From NCBI GenBank assembly GCA_000507305.1, contig DF239165.1, positions 1-64,000 of the forward strand: a DNA stretch of 64,000 bases, given 5' to 3'. Origin of the DNA: Breviolum minutum Mf 1.05b.01. Taxonomy: Eukaryota; Sar; Dinophyceae; Suessiales; Symbiodiniaceae. The position numbers were made by a program, and so were the translations under genes. Numbering within the stretch: the stretch's first letter is position 1; every line of letters begins with the position of its first letter. A model generated the notes under the pieces. It was not told the DNA's origin. It was given only the letters and a program-made list of their open reading frames with translations, and made no database searches. Positions 1 through 11,085 of this stretch are shown here, one piece after another.

Positions 1-159
1 CCACCATCAGAAAACGCCCCAAAGCCAGACAAAAACACAGCGCCACACCACCCATGAAAAGTGCCTAACGTCGCTTTCTGAAGCCCTAAAAGAAGAAGTT
101 ATTACACCGCCAAGGCAACGACCAGACTGCATTTAGAGAAGATGGGTCCAGATGCATCT

Positions 160-291
160 GCATCCAATGTAGCCGCTTCCGCAACGGCGAACCACCATCG
201 GAACAAGCTCCAACACCACGCAAATGCATCCAAAGCAGCCGCTTCCGCAACAGCGAACCACCATCCGAACACGTCCCAAAACCACGCAAAA
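160..291. repeat. 66-bp tandem duplication, possibly coding
   Basis: Two adjacent 66-bp copies (160-225 and 226-291) both carry the core CCGCTTCCGCAACRGCGAACC and differ at scattered positions. Because 66 is a multiple of three the repeat is open on both strands. On the + strand it reads as a 22-residue Ala/Asn/His-rich repeat containing AASATANHH twice. I see no splice signals or start that would decide whether it is translated. Confidence 0.6.
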
Positions 292-2967
292 ACGCACCGC
301 GACACCACCCAAAAAATCACAATTAGCGTAACTTCTTTGGCGCGCTCCCCCTGGAACGACGGGGTCGGCGGATATAACAGTATTCATGGATCCTATTGGG
401 ATCAGTTGAAACCCTCCAGTTCCATTCATCCAAAGCATTGCTCCAAGTTCATCCGTTCCAGCCCCTGCAGCTCTGAACCGAAACCTGCACGTGAAGACGT
501 CGGGAGTCGGAACTCCTTGCGTTTCGAGGAGCGTATGTGGGGGGGAGTGTAGCCATCGGCGCGAAAAAAGGTTTTTGCGGGTGTAAAGTTTCGCCAAATA
601 AATACAAGTTTGGTGAGGTAACCGTATGAATGAGAGAAATTTGTACAATTTCATGTATCCAAAATTTATATATGGGTGTTTCCGAAAATAGTGGGTTTTC
701 CCCCAAAATCATCCATTTAAATAGGATACGTTAAGCTGAAATACATCTACAACAGTAAATGCCATGAGTCGAAGGTATGCGATTTGGATACCGTTTCACC
801 ACCAACAATAGACCTGCGATCAACAGCAATTCTATTTCGCATCACTTTTGGAGGACGTGCATCACAAAGTTTCCCACATGGCTTCTTAAGGAAATTCTGT
901 GGAAAACCAATTTAATGACCTAACAAAAGAAGTCTGCACACTATCCCATCAGGGTTTCCAGATTGGTGAATTCCTCAAAATTTGCTCAGATTTTTGCATA
1001 CATGGTTTTACTTCTATTACCCAGTTGTGGTATTTAGGTTGATCAATGCAAGTTCAACATTGCCTATTATGTATTGAACTTGGTTTGCATCCTGCGAACA
1101 GTTTTGCTTATGTGAATTTAAATTAATCGTATTCAACTCGTTCATATATACATGTAAGAATGGTTCATGTATGCGCGCCTGCAATCCATACATTTACATT
1201 TTTTGGTTGTATATATTTGATCTCTATTCTTCCCCTATCATCGTGGTACTTTTTGCGACTGCGAAAATATAAATCTTCTCCCCATCAACCCCAGTGGTAG
1301 GTTGAAGTGACGGTGAACACCCGAGTGATTGGTGTGGAGACCCGAGAGTGACAGAGGATGTCTGGTGAGGTCATCGAATCAAAGCAGGATCTCCCTAAAA
1401 CTAACAGCGAGTTTATGAACTTACACCCTGAAAATAGGCCGTAACCCCCAACAAGGAAAGGGCTTCCAATCTTCCAACTTCCGCATTTTTGGAAAGTTTT
1501 TTGGGGGAGTAGCTTTGCTGAGATTCACAGGGTATATCTATGGAAGTTGAGAAGTAAATTTGAATAGAAAAATAGTTTGTTGGAAGAAGCCCAATAAACC
1601 ATTGAATAATGGGTTGATGGGGTCACTGTTGCTTTTGCTACCTTTTATTTGCCAACCATTTGTCGCAAGCCTTGTATATATTTAAGGTTTAGCTATGTGG
1701 GAACAAAAAATTGTGCCAGCTTGTGGAATCACCCACTCTTGGATACATGGAGCATATGGGTAAATGGTAGGTTTCAACCCCATCTGAAACATATGCTCCT
1801 CAAAGTTATTGGATATTTGTGCCCATATTGAAAGAAATCCGGCTAACCAGCTGATGTAGTAGATATCCCAGTACTTACCTGGTTTTTATGACCATCCCAG
1901 GTGGTTGTTTAGGATTTCTGAACCATCAACAGTATTTTTCTGCATCTTTCGGGGGATGATCCTCCACTCCTCGTGGCACAAAACTGGAGGTTTGATTCCC
2001 GACAATTGGCCACCGAAACCGGTCTTTGTAGCAGCTGTCATCCCTGGCAGTTTGGTCGGGGGATGCCCAGGAAGATGGTGAAAGACGCGACTTTTTTTGA
2101 CAAAAAAAAACGTTTTGTTTAGATGGTAAAACGTGGAAAAAAACGTGTTTTTTTTTAACGGTAAACAAATGAAGATGTTGAAGATATGTGTGTTGTGGAT
2201 TTTTGTTGGCTTGTGTTTTTTTTGGTGGGATGGTGATTGGTGTTCTTATTATTCTTACAAAAGATTTCCACCATCGGATTCACTACTATGTATTACCATT
2301 TTTGGTGGATAGGTTTTACGTTCTACCATCTGAAGAGAATCTACTGTAAGGTTGTTACTCAAAAAAATACACAGCGGAAACATGTTTGATTTGCTGGATG
2401 ATGTTTTCGATTTTTGAGCCACGGAGGCCTGTACCATTTGAACTTTTAATTTGAGGCCGCTTTTCGCAAGACAAACATCCTAATCGCTTGACTTCGGGTG
2501 TAGCCGTGCGGCCCTTCCCACAAAAAAAATGGAGTCATTTCATTCCCACAAAATATACCCTCCCTGAAACTAAGAGCTTGCCCGTAAAAATAGGCCTCCC
2601 CAAAAGGAAAGTAGTCCTCCCAACCAGCCTTTTTCAGGGCTTTCTGCTGTTGGTTTTAGGCTATTAGAGAGGGTAATCAATAAAAAACCATACCCATAAG
2701 TGAAGGAACTTGATTCTCCTTTTCAAACAGGTGATTCCCACAAAATATCTCTACCTTTCTTTACGTGTTTTCGGGGAGATGCTTGGATGTCCCAGGAATT
2801 TAGGATCAATGGTTAAGATCAATGGGTGATTTCACCTACACCCCTGAAATTTAACATGGTTATTTCACCCACTTATCCTAACCATTGATCCTAACTTCCA
2901 CCCGGCACATCCAAGTGAGACCTACCCTCCACCTCCAACCTCAACAACATCTCCCCCGTTTACACAG
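292..2967. other. Non-coding stretch with scattered TIR-element remnants
   Basis: No convincing exon was found here. It holds a half family G element (about 668-720), a family D element (about 1829-1931) ending in ACCATCAACAG, a degenerate family E pair (about 2563-2650) and a family B element at 2782-2915. This is probably intergenic or intronic sequence upstream of the first PDZ exon. Confidence 0.5.
2782..2915. mobile_element. Family B TIR element
   Basis: The left end CTTGGATGTCCCAGGAATTT is mirrored by a right end that reads ACATCCAAG, with an inner palindromic ATTTAGGATCAATGG / CCATTGATCCTAA pair. The same ends recur at 32868-32990 and, degenerate, near 42700. It is too short to code for a transposase, so it would be non-autonomous. 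Confidence 0.65.
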
Positions 2968-3071
2968 GTGGAAGCGGAAGGCGTTCGCGTGGGCGATCGC
3001 CTGCATGCGGTGAACGGACAACACGTCAGCGGATTGGAGGGAGATGCATTGGCCTTGGAATTGCGGAAGAG
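2968..3071 (+). CDS. PDZ-domain exon
   Basis: This 104-nt exon encodes 34 full codons plus two bases. It reads GVRVGDRLHAVNGQHVSGLE, the strand-turn core of a PDZ domain (GD.L..VNG..V.G), followed by an alpha-helix rich in Leu (ALALELRKR). PDZ domains bind C-terminal peptides of partner proteins and act as scaffolds. The acceptor is CCCCCGTTTACACAG and the donor is AGAG|GTGGGG, leaving phase 2. The next exon (3756) supplies the single base needed and continues the domain. The carboxylate-binding loop (normally GLGF-like) must lie in an upstream exon that I could not identify. The domain call is confident; the protein as a whole is unnamed. Confidence 0.8.
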
Positions 3072-3309
3072 GTGGGGAGGAATTGGGAAAAACTTGGGTG
3101 AGATTTTGTGGGATTCCGATATTGGTTACAGAGATTTTTTTGGATTCCGCCATAATGGAAAGTTCGAAACTCACTAAGGTGTGGGGGGCCCTGTCCCATT
3201 TGAGGACTTGAAACTGATGACGACTTGAGGACTTGATTGAGGGACTGCTATTTTATTATGCAAGTTGGAGTGATTCCGAACAATTATGGGAGTTTGAAAA
3301 AGGTCCCTT

Positions 3310-3579
3310 TTGATGGCTGAAATCTGGCTAACCAGTTCAGAGTGTGCTTTAACACTGTAATTTTACGGTCCTGTATTTGCTGCAATATGTTTGTCCATCA
3401 TGAGGAGTTTTACCAGTGACGTACAAGAAAACTTGGTGCAAGTCCTCCAAATGAAAATACCCAGCCGATAGGGTCCATGGGACTGGTATCCACCTGGAAT
3501 GTTTTACAAAACCCGTTGTAAATAATGGGATAAATTTACCAACCTCAACTGGTGAACGCCGGATTTCAGCCATCAACAG
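3310..3579. mobile_element. Family D TIR element, long form
   Basis: It starts TTGATGGCTGAAATCTGGCT and ends GCCGGATTTCAGCCATCAACAG, so the two termini pair. The interior (about 3360-3500) carries unrelated sequence including a family K palindrome, which makes this copy about twice the usual 100-140 bp. It lies inside the intron between the two PDZ exons. Confidence 0.65.
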
Positions 3580-3755
3580 TAGTAAGGTTTCTTAAGATAG
3601 ATGGATTTGTCATGGTTTTGATTCATCAACTCATCAACCACTTTTTTTCAAATATACCAGCAGGATGTTTGTTTTTTTTCTAATGGTATATGTACGTAAA
3701 TATACCAGCCCATGGATCCAATGGGAAGTGTCATACAAGTATACCATGCACACAG

Positions 3756-3805
3756 GGAAGCTGCGCAGCTGCTTGCCAGGCCGGCATTTCTCACCTTTCA
3801 GCGAG
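3756..3805 (+). CDS. PDZ-domain exon, C-terminal end
   Basis: This 50-nt exon completes the Arg codon left open by exon 2968-3071 and reads EAAQLLARPAFLTFQRG. Together they give a helix followed by the closing beta strand (RPAFLTFQR) typical of PDZ C-termini. The acceptor is CCATGCACACAG and the donor is CAGCGAG|GTGAAA, phase 1. The match of phase and domain order across the 684-nt intron is the main support. Confidence 0.75.
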
Positions 3806-4470
3806 GTGAAAACAGCATTGGTGAAGCTTCTAAAGGCCTGGGAATTGGTCACTGGGATGGTTAAATGGGACCCATTTTGGGGGATATCAAACAATGCAAA
3901 TGTATGGTAAATCTGAAGTATTTCCCTTGAACACTGCATTGTTTGGTTGATAATTTTTACATGATTTTTTTAGATGACTCCTGCTGGTTGGATTTGTGAT
4001 TGACATTTTGGATAGTATCCATGCCGCAAGTAATCCAAGAGTAGATGGGTACTCATATTTTGTGTTGATTTTTTATTTATTTTAGTGGAGAAACACCATG
4101 CCCACCACGCATGAGAAAACTTCATTCAGCTATTCAGCTGTTGGCGGCCAGTGGCCAAGGTCACAATGACTTTGCTCGGTAGCATTCCAGGATTAATGAA
4201 CACACCTTTCCAAGATGTCTCCAACAGGACCCACCGAACAGATCCCTAAACCTGAGTATCTAATAACTCGATCGCACCTTACTTAGGGGTCCGTTGGTAA
4301 GGTCCCGTTCAATTTTTGATGGAACCTTTAGCTGTTGAATAGGGGGGGGACCATTATATAGGTTTGCAGTTTGACATCACTGGATTGTGAAATGTAATCC
4401 AGAATTTTCAAGAGACAGGGGGTGTTGAAATTCATCCGGAGTTGCCCTGTTTTTGTTAGAATCAATTGAT

Positions 4471-4587
4471 TATATGGGTGTTTCCTAAAATGGTGGTACC
4501 CCCAAAACACCCCAAAATGGCAATTTTTTGTAGGAAAACCGATACAGTAGTTGTTGGGTACCACCATTTTAGGAAACACCCATATGG
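4471..4587. mobile_element. Family G TIR element
   Basis: It starts TATATGGGTGTTTCCTAAAA and ends TTTTAGGAAACACCCATATGG, an almost perfect inverted pair, with inner GGTGGTACCCCC / GGTACCACC arms. The same termini recur at about 36927-37043, 44051-44160 and 49858-49975. Confidence 0.75.
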
Positions 4588-7169
4588 AAAAAACATGCCA
4601 ATTCTATGCTGCTAGATACGATTTGATTTCAGGTGGCTTCCTGGATGAACCTTTGGAAATAAGGGCAGCATCCGGGCTAACAGAAACGTTGGATCCATGA
4701 ATATCACCCCCCAGTGGGGAGATGGTTGGGTCCAAACCTTCCCATCAGCAACCTTCCCAGCAACAGGGTCCTGATTCCATTGCTGGTTGGTTGAGGTCCA
4801 ATCATTTTTCTTGGGGTAAACTTTGGGGTAAGTTGTCAACTCCCTCCCCTCCCAGGATTCCTGCCTTCGTGGCAAATGAAGGTTTTTTTTCTTTTTTTCG
4901 GGTGCCTTAAAGACGGTTTTTTATTAGTCCTGGTGGTGAAGATTGCATCCCGGGGCAAGGGGGGAGTTTTACCCAAGGGAAACTGTTAGTTTTAAGTAGG
5001 CTACTTGGAGGATTATCCCAGGACGGACGTAAGTGGTTAGGATCACCCCTATTTATAAACCATGGAGTTCGGCCATTTGGAAAGGGTCCCACAACTCGAT
5101 CCTTAGGGGACTTATGGTCCTATGGTTATGACCCACTGAGCCTACTTGGGATCATCCTCCACGTAAGAACCACCCCGCCAAAGTATACTGTTGATGGTTC
5201 AGAAATCCCAAGGCCAACCACCTGGGATGGTCCCTCCAAACCCCGTAAGTACTTGGTAGATGTTCACTACCAACCTCAAACTTTCCAAAGGCTTGGGATT
5301 TTTTCCTCCAAGGGATCCCTACCTGAAAACGTCATCCGGTGATTTCCCGCAGGTGATGAAGGTTCATCGACCCCAGGACCTTTGAAGCTGTTAGACTTGA
5401 CCTTCGGACCACAACAGGTGCACGTGGGTTGGTTGTCGTTGGTCAAGTCGTCGTTGGTCGCTGCCGGGGTTTGGTGGTTAGGACTCATGGCCCGGTACCA
5501 CCCCGCGACTAGTCGATATGTTTTTGCAGTCTCAGACTTGACATGAGACGTTTTTGTGCGAGAGTGGATGGCTGTTGTTTGTTTTGGGTGAAAAGATTCA
5601 ACTTGTGAGAAGCAAAACACTTTTGTTTGGTTTTGTTGGTGATTTTTTGTATATATTTCAAGAAGGTAAGGTAAATCACCATTTTGAACAGCCCATTTGG
5701 GGAATGATTATTGTCACTTTTTTTCCAACCGCCAAACAAGCAAATCTGAGATAATTGCAAGGGGTTGCTCGAGATGATGGTTCTTTCAGGTAGCATGTAT
5801 TGATTCAATCGTATTCCAAAGAGCTACCCAGGATAATGGCTCTGAAGGGCTCCACTCAATTTCCATGGTGACTCAAGATTTGTCAATTCATTTCGGCAAA
5901 ATGAGTTTTTGGAGTCTTCCTCTGCCACTACAGTTTATGAAACACACATACATTTTTTTTATATACATACAACCCAGCTTGCAAAAAACCCGTCGACAAT
6001 TGAAGAAAAACTATGACAACCCAACCTAGATGGCTCATTGGGATTACGGATTCTCAGCAGCTTCAAAACTGGCAGGAACTCGTTTCGGGGTACATGGGAA
6101 CCAAAAACGAAAAGGGTTCCCGCTGATTTTTTTTATGGCTAGATTTTGATTTCTAATTTGTTTAACCAATGAAATACATTAAGTCAATAGTCCCGCAATT
6201 CCTTAATCTGGATATACATCTTATGTTTTATATACAAATTGCTATATACATGCATATTGATACTATATATACAGTATTTATGTATATATATATATATGAA
6301 CATGATAGATATAATGCCGTACTACACGATGTTCCTCAAAAGTCACTAGGTAGTTGATATTTTTGATCTGCCATATTGATGCCTCACAAACAAAAGAAAT
6401 GGTGTATCTTATCTCTTGCTAAACTGACGATGAACGATCCCAGTTTTTCCTTGCTCACGGGCACGGCGATTTTGCAATTCAAACATTTTCAACAAACGAA
6501 AAAACAAAAACACATCTACTGCCACTGCCACCCTCTATTCTTGGCAAATCTTTGGTAGTCTATACCTTTAGCCGTTAGCCCCTGTAAATTCGGTGGGATT
6601 TGTAATATAACTCACTAAAACTTAAACCTGTAGCGTTTGTGATCCAAGCTTTGCCTAGTATTTCTGTCAAAAACCCATCGACTCAAACCACCAAATAATT
6701 CGGCCCTCCATTCTGTTGGAACCCCCCAATGAAAGTCCATCATATGAATTCAATCTTTCAAGTCTCAGCCTGCTTCTATCACCAGGCTTGCTAGTTACTG
6801 GGTAATTTTGTTGATAAACATGTAGTGTTTTGGCAACCCAGCAACATTTTGACAGCAAGAAAAATTATGAAAGAAATGTCATAGGCTTTTCGATGGGCTT
6901 TCAGGATAACAAATTCAATCTCACTTTCCATGAACTGCATCTGAATCAAATTATTCTTGGATGCCCTCCGGAGCATATAGGGATTGAAGGTTCAATAACT
7001 TAGGTACTCCTGGATTCTGAACGTTTTTTTTCAGTTCAGAGGTGATCAAAAAAACCCTCTGGTTGTCTAGGTCCTAAGTGGTTTCATGTTTTTTTGTTTA
7101 AGACATATATATGTACTGTATACAACTTTTCTATACAACAAGTCCAACAAGTCATCAAAAGAATCCCTA

Positions 7170-7273
7170 CCGTTAATGGACAAAATCCTGCACCACCAAG
7201 GATGATGAATATTCCATTATTTAAAGGTTTTTTTTAAGCATCCCGGGTGGTGCAGGATTTCTTCCAGCAACAG
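7170..7273. mobile_element. Family D TIR element ending at a splice site
   Basis: The left end CCGTTAATGGACAAAATCCT pairs with the right end GGATTTCTTCCAGCAACAG, with CCTGCACCACC / GGTGGTGCAGG inside. The right terminus CAACAG| is exactly the acceptor used for the candidate exon at 7274, as expected if the element supplied that splice site. Confidence 0.7.
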
Positions 7274-7434
7274 TATCAAACAAGCAGACTTTCATGGTTT
7301 GGCCGCCCAGGGCATGTTAGGTTTGGTGCCTGAAACGTGGCCTCCGGGTCCTGTGGTACTGGGTGACGTGGTGCGCCGATTTTGGGTGATGTGCAGGGCA
7401 GTTCAAGTTGGCTCACCCCGCGACAAAAAACATG
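7274..7434 (+). CDS. Candidate exon, unrecognised protein
   Basis: This open stretch starts directly after a family D element and contains ADFHGLAAQGMLGLVPETW and GPVVLGDVVRRFWVM. It ends at the donor CATG|GTAAAT (phase 1), although an earlier donor TTTTGG|GTGATG is possible. Base composition is GC-richer than the flanks and the residue mix looks protein-like. I recognise no domain. Its start phase does not join directly to exon 3756-3805, so at least one intervening exon would be missing. Confidence 0.45.
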
Positions 7435-8360
7435 GTAAATCTTCAGTAAAAATCAACATGGCCATGAAAAATCACCATGCTTTTTTCATTATCATGTGAG
7501 TTTTCAGGGGTGTATCACCCTTCAGGAAATTCAACCTCAAGATATGTTTCAGAAAAAAGCATGTGTTTTTCTTTTCTTTCCCTGTCCGAATCGAAAATAC
7601 CTATAAAATCTGCAAATCGGTCAACATATATAGCTGCCCAACATGTGTCACCAACAAAGCTGGAAGGCCTTCCAAACACATCAACATAGGTACCTGGTAG
7701 TGCCTCAGCACTTGGTGGTGCCCAAGCAGTCTGGGCAACCAAGTGACCAGTGAGAGATTTAACATTGACTTCCAAATCACCGGATCCGGTGATTTGGAAC
7801 CAGTTGAGATTTATATATGTATATATCATTGAAAGTCCTTTAAGAAAAAGCACATGGGACACAGAAAACCTTTAAGAATGCATATATCCACAGAGATAAA
7901 AACAATGAATAGTGATACTCTCCAAACATCAAGTGCTTTATATCACCACATTTTTTTTTTGCCAGCCGTCACCTGTCTAGGGTGTTGGTTTCAAACAGTT
8001 GTCATTCTACGCCCTATCTGCAAATGGGCATATCATCCTCAAAATCTGCAAAAACATCCCCCTTATTTTTTTTCTTGAATATATAAATCATGCTTTCTAT
8101 AGTTTTAGTAGGAAATCCAATTGGGGAAATTCTTGGGGAACACGCCCATTTTGTTTAAAGGACCACGGAAAAATTCCACACAACTTTTCCTTTAAAAAAA
8201 GCCCACCTTTGGTAGCCAAAAAAGGCCTTTACCTCGGCTCAAATTAACCACCTCTCGCAACCAACAACCTTCCAGCCTTCACCCTTCCAGCCTGAGGGTG
8301 ATGTGATCTTATTGGTGAATGACTTTCAGGTGACTTGGGAGTTGAAACTCTGTTACCGTT

Positions 8361-8482
8361 GGGTGGCGGTTTCAACTCAAAGATTTGTTGGAATTTTGTC
8401 ACCCCGGAAAAACTTGGGGAAAATGATTCCAAGTTGACGGTTACATATTTTTCAAATGGGTTGAGTTGAAACCACCAACTAG
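8361..8482. mobile_element. Family A TIR element
   Basis: It begins GGGTGGCGGTTTCAACTC and ends GTTGAAACCACCAACTAG. Between the ends lies the family A core: a CACCCC block, CTTGGGGAAAATGATTCCAA, then a T-rich run. A short open frame reading VTWELKLCYRW ends at its left edge (donor TGG|GTGGCGG), but it is too short to call. Confidence 0.7.
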
Positions 8483-9070
8483 TGTTGTGCGTAGCAGTGT
8501 CCCGAAATTGCCGATCGTTTTTTTTTTCATGGGGTGTGGTAACCGGGTAGCCCCGAAATGGAATCGGTAACTGCCTGGGATGAAATAACACCCTCCTGAA
8601 CACTGGCTTGAAAAAATTGGAGTGGATCCACCGACTGTTTTGGTGTGGACCCATGAATTAACCCAACTCAATCATTAAATGGTGGTGAATGTCGGTGTTT
8701 AGGCAATTTTGGAAATTTTCTTTGTTTCCCAAAAAATGGCCACAAATTGGTGACTTTCAGGTTTGGTATGACTTGGGTAAACCCTTTTTGTGTTGGTATG
8801 GGATACTGGAAGTGAAGAAAATTCTGCCAATCCAAAAAAAATATTGTCAGATGTCATTTTTGATGTCATGCTTCCCTAGATTTGACGAGTTTTTTCGTGG
8901 TTGGTCATGTTTGTTTTGACTTTCCCATCAACAGCTGTTTCTGGTTCCCTTACTAGGTGGTAGGTGATATATAATCACCCAATAGGCAATATATAAGTGG
9001 TATATCAGGGGAACCAGGAAACTCCATTGATCCCGGATTCCCTTTACTACATATTAGTAGCTTGCTAATA

Positions 9071-9171
9071 CCGTTGATGGAAGAAATCCTGCACGAGTAA
9101 ATAGACAGTGTATCCCATCATTTACAGGGTTTTATACATCTCATGTGGTGCAGGATTTCTTCCATCAACAG
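9071..9171. mobile_element. Family D TIR element, left arm of a larger inverted duplication
   Basis: It starts CCGTTGATGGAAGAAATCCT and ends GGATTTCTTCCATCAACAG. Its right end together with the following 38 bp is repeated in inverted orientation at 9855-9916 (see findings). Confidence 0.75.
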
Positions 9172-9301
9172 TATGTCTTCATATTGGAGGAACCTAAATG
9201 ATATGCATAAACATCATGACTAGATGTGGCTAGATTGGAATCCCCTTCAACACAAGATGAGTTTGCTAATAGCATCTGGCATGCCTGCTTTGTTTGTCCA
9301 G

Positions 9302-9363
9302 GCTGCTTTACTTGAAGCCGCTGAACTCTCAGCTTTATTGCGACAGCGCCCACTACGTGTGAG
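9302..9363 (+). CDS. Candidate exon, possible second PDZ C-terminus
   Basis: After the strong acceptor CCTGCTTTGTTTGTCCAG the sequence reads AALLEAAELSALLRQRPLRV and ends at GTGTGAG|GTGCGG (phase 2). A Leu-rich helix followed by RQRPLRVR resembles the end of a PDZ domain and parallels LLARPAFLTFQR at 3756-3805. A - strand frame across the same bases is also open but has weaker splice signals. The upstream half of this PDZ was not found. Confidence 0.55.
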
Positions 9364-9892
9364 GTGCGGTTGGCAACTTGGCAACTTGCCGAAGGCACAA
9401 TAGAACTGCCTCAGCCCCAACCTCACGAAAAAAATGTGATGAATGTAAAGGAAACCCTTCCAAAGATGATGGCCTGAATTTGGGTTAATGATCACAGTTT
9501 ATACATATTTATACCCCAACAGTGAGTGAACAGTGGCCCAAATTCAGTGGTTGGGTCGTTGGTTGATGAATGATCACATACACTCTTCTAAAATGCTAAC
9601 ATTTAGTCATTTAGCACCTGAAAACAATTGTATGCATATTATATGCTGGCCTAGAGGAAGTTTGTCTTCCAACCATTGATTCACCCATCTTAGTCTCTCC
9701 AAAACTACCCTGCTGTGATCTATGCTGGATCGCAATGAAAGACCATGATGTTTTCCGGTAAGTACAATCAAAAAGTTTGCTGGTGGAAAATATTGAAATA
9801 ATTTGAAACATATAAACATAATTATATATACATATATATATATATTTATATTTATGCATATATCATTTAGGTTCCTCCAATATGAATACATA

Positions 9893-10000
9893 CTGTTGAT
9901 GGAAGAATTCCTGCACCACCTTGAATGTATAAAACCCTGTAAATAATTGCGATATTCTCCATATCAACTGGTGAACGCCAGATTTCTGAACCATCAACAG
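9893..10000. mobile_element. Family D TIR element
   Basis: It runs from CTGTTGATGGAAGAATTCCT to GATTTCTGAACCATCAACAG. The left arm is of the GAAGAAATCC type and the right arm is of the TTCTGAACC type, so the halves are not perfect mirrors. This is one of several mosaic copies. Confidence 0.75.
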
Positions 10001-10027
10001 TACCAGTTCCAGGGATGTTTTTTTCAG

Positions 10028-10164
10028 GGGTAGCACTTGCAAATCTTTCGGAATTTACAACAGCTCCTACACTTCAACTGCTGCCTTTGTCCGTTATGAA
10101 AAACCCTGGGAGGTTTTTACGTGGCACCGGGGCAGCGCAAACCGTCAACGAGTTGCTGTTGCAG
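10028..10164 (+). CDS. Candidate exon, unrecognised protein
   Basis: It starts after GGGATGTTTTTTTCAG and is open for 45 codons, reading VALANLSEFTTAPTLQLLPL at the start and GRFLRGTGAAQTVNELLLQ at the end. The proposed donor is a GC site (TTGCAG|GCGGCA, phase 0). A stop follows four codons later, so an intron or a terminus is needed here. Phase 0 fits the next exon at 10887. The - strand is also open over 27 codons with passable splice signals, so the strand is not certain. Confidence 0.45.
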
Positions 10165-10424
10165 GCGGCAGCTCCATGACTGCCACGATGGATTCTTAGG
10201 GCTGATGTTCCTAAAACCCCCAAGTTGGTTGGGGAAAAACAGGGGGGATGAAATCCTAACCAGGGTATATAGGGATTAAAAATAAGTCATTTTGTAAGGA
10301 TTCCCGTCATTATCCAATCAGGATGGCCCATGAGAGCCATGTCACCTTTGGTGGGTGAAATGATCACTGCTCGAGTGATATTTTCAAGCAACATTTAATT
10401 GTTTTCTTTTGAGACAGTCCAACT

Positions 10425-10528
10425 ACCCTCCTGTAAACTAACATAGCCATGGAACACCCATTATTTTGATGGTATTTACCAGGAAAGATGGGGATTTTCA
10501 TGGGCGATGTTAGTTTCAGGGAGGATAC
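10425..10528. mobile_element. Family E TIR element
   Basis: It is bounded by ACCCTCCTGTAAACTAACAT and ATGTTAGTTTCAGGGAGGAT. Family E ends look like CCCTCCCTGAAACTAACA and its reverse complement. Confidence 0.65.
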
Positions 10529-10737
10529 CCTTTTTTGTTTTAAGTCCCGGTTTAGAGTTTAGAGACCACCATTTGTTTGAGTTAAAGTAAGGCTTTAATC
10601 ATCACCCACAAGTTTTCTTAGGGACCTTTTTTTTCAAATGGTTGACATCCAGGTTGATGCTAAGTTTCACTAACAAATGACTGGTGGTTTGCTGTATCAT
10701 ATTTTCATGTGACTCTTGTGAAGTTGAACAAGACAAC

Positions 10738-10886
10738 TACAAGGTGGGCCGCCGGGCTCCGTTTACCAGTTAGGGTCAGTAGGGTGAAAGAACGGCAAAC
10801 CCATTTATAGGCGGCCACTTAAAGGGGTTTTGCTCCATGTCTCACTCCATTTCTTTCACGATTGGCAAAAGGGGCCCACCTTGTAG
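10738..10886. mobile_element. Family L TIR element / intron
   Basis: The left end CTACAAGGTGGGCC is the reverse complement of the right end GGGCCCACCTTGTAG. The left end contains a good donor (ACAAG|GTGGGCC) and the right end a good acceptor (CACCTTGTAG|), so the element could be spliced out in either orientation. A related end GGGCCCGCCCACCTTGTAGG lies near 56305. Confidence 0.65.
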
Positions 10887-11006
10887 GGAGCTGTGTTGGT
10901 AGGCCTTCACTGGACCTTCGGAACTCTGGAACGGGCAGCCTGCCCCCCAACTGCCAGAGAGCTTTGGCGGCATTCCAAAAACACACGACCGATTGGTCCC
11001 CGAAAG
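10887..11006 (+). CDS. Candidate exon between family L and family M elements
   Basis: This 120-nt exon of 40 codons in phase 0 reads for example LVGLHWTFGTLERAACPP and ELWRHSKNTRPIGPRK. The acceptor CACCTTGTAG is the end of the family L element and the donor CGAAAG|GTAGCG opens the family M element. All three + frames and one - frame are open here, so the exon is more certain than its frame. The local GC content is well above the surroundings. I recognise no domain. Confidence 0.5.
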
Positions 11007-11085
11007 GTAGCGTTTGAGAAGGGAAATGGGACCTCTTATTTCTAAAGGGAAATCTAGGTTGGTGAAAGATGAAACATTTGGCCAG
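11007..11085 (+). mobile_element. Family M intron-like element
   Basis: It starts GGTAGCGTTTGAGAAGGGAA (counting the last exon base) and ends ACATTTGGCCAG, with TAGGTTGGTGAAAGATG inside. Copies at 42843-42911 and 13500-13633 share the GGGAAAT, TAGGTKGGTGAAA and final CCAG blocks. Donor and acceptor signals sit in the same + orientation in all three, unlike the palindromic families. Confidence 0.5.

Larger units (their letters stand above)
3806..7273. other. Intron-like stretch with TIR elements
   Basis: No confident exon. It holds a family K palindrome (around 3640-3760, overlapping the preceding intron end), a complete family G element (4471-4587), a family C element (about 4993-5175), the left half of a family D element (about 5188-5250), AT-rich runs (about 6235-6300) and a complete family D element at 7170-7273. 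A few open frames of 60-115 codons on the - strand lack splice support. Confidence 0.5.

Noticed and set aside
8244..8671. Two long - strand frames (136 and 76 codons)
   Set aside because: They run through the family A element at 8361-8482, so most of their length is element sequence. The remaining island (8483-8600) is open on both strands and unresolved.
10742..11040. A - strand exon reading through the 10.9-kb island (53 codons, acceptor TTTCCCTTTAG, donor CTACAAG|GTGGGCC)
   Set aside because: It is a serious alternative, but the family M element at 11007 has its donor and acceptor in + orientation and neighbouring phases fit on +, so + was preferred.
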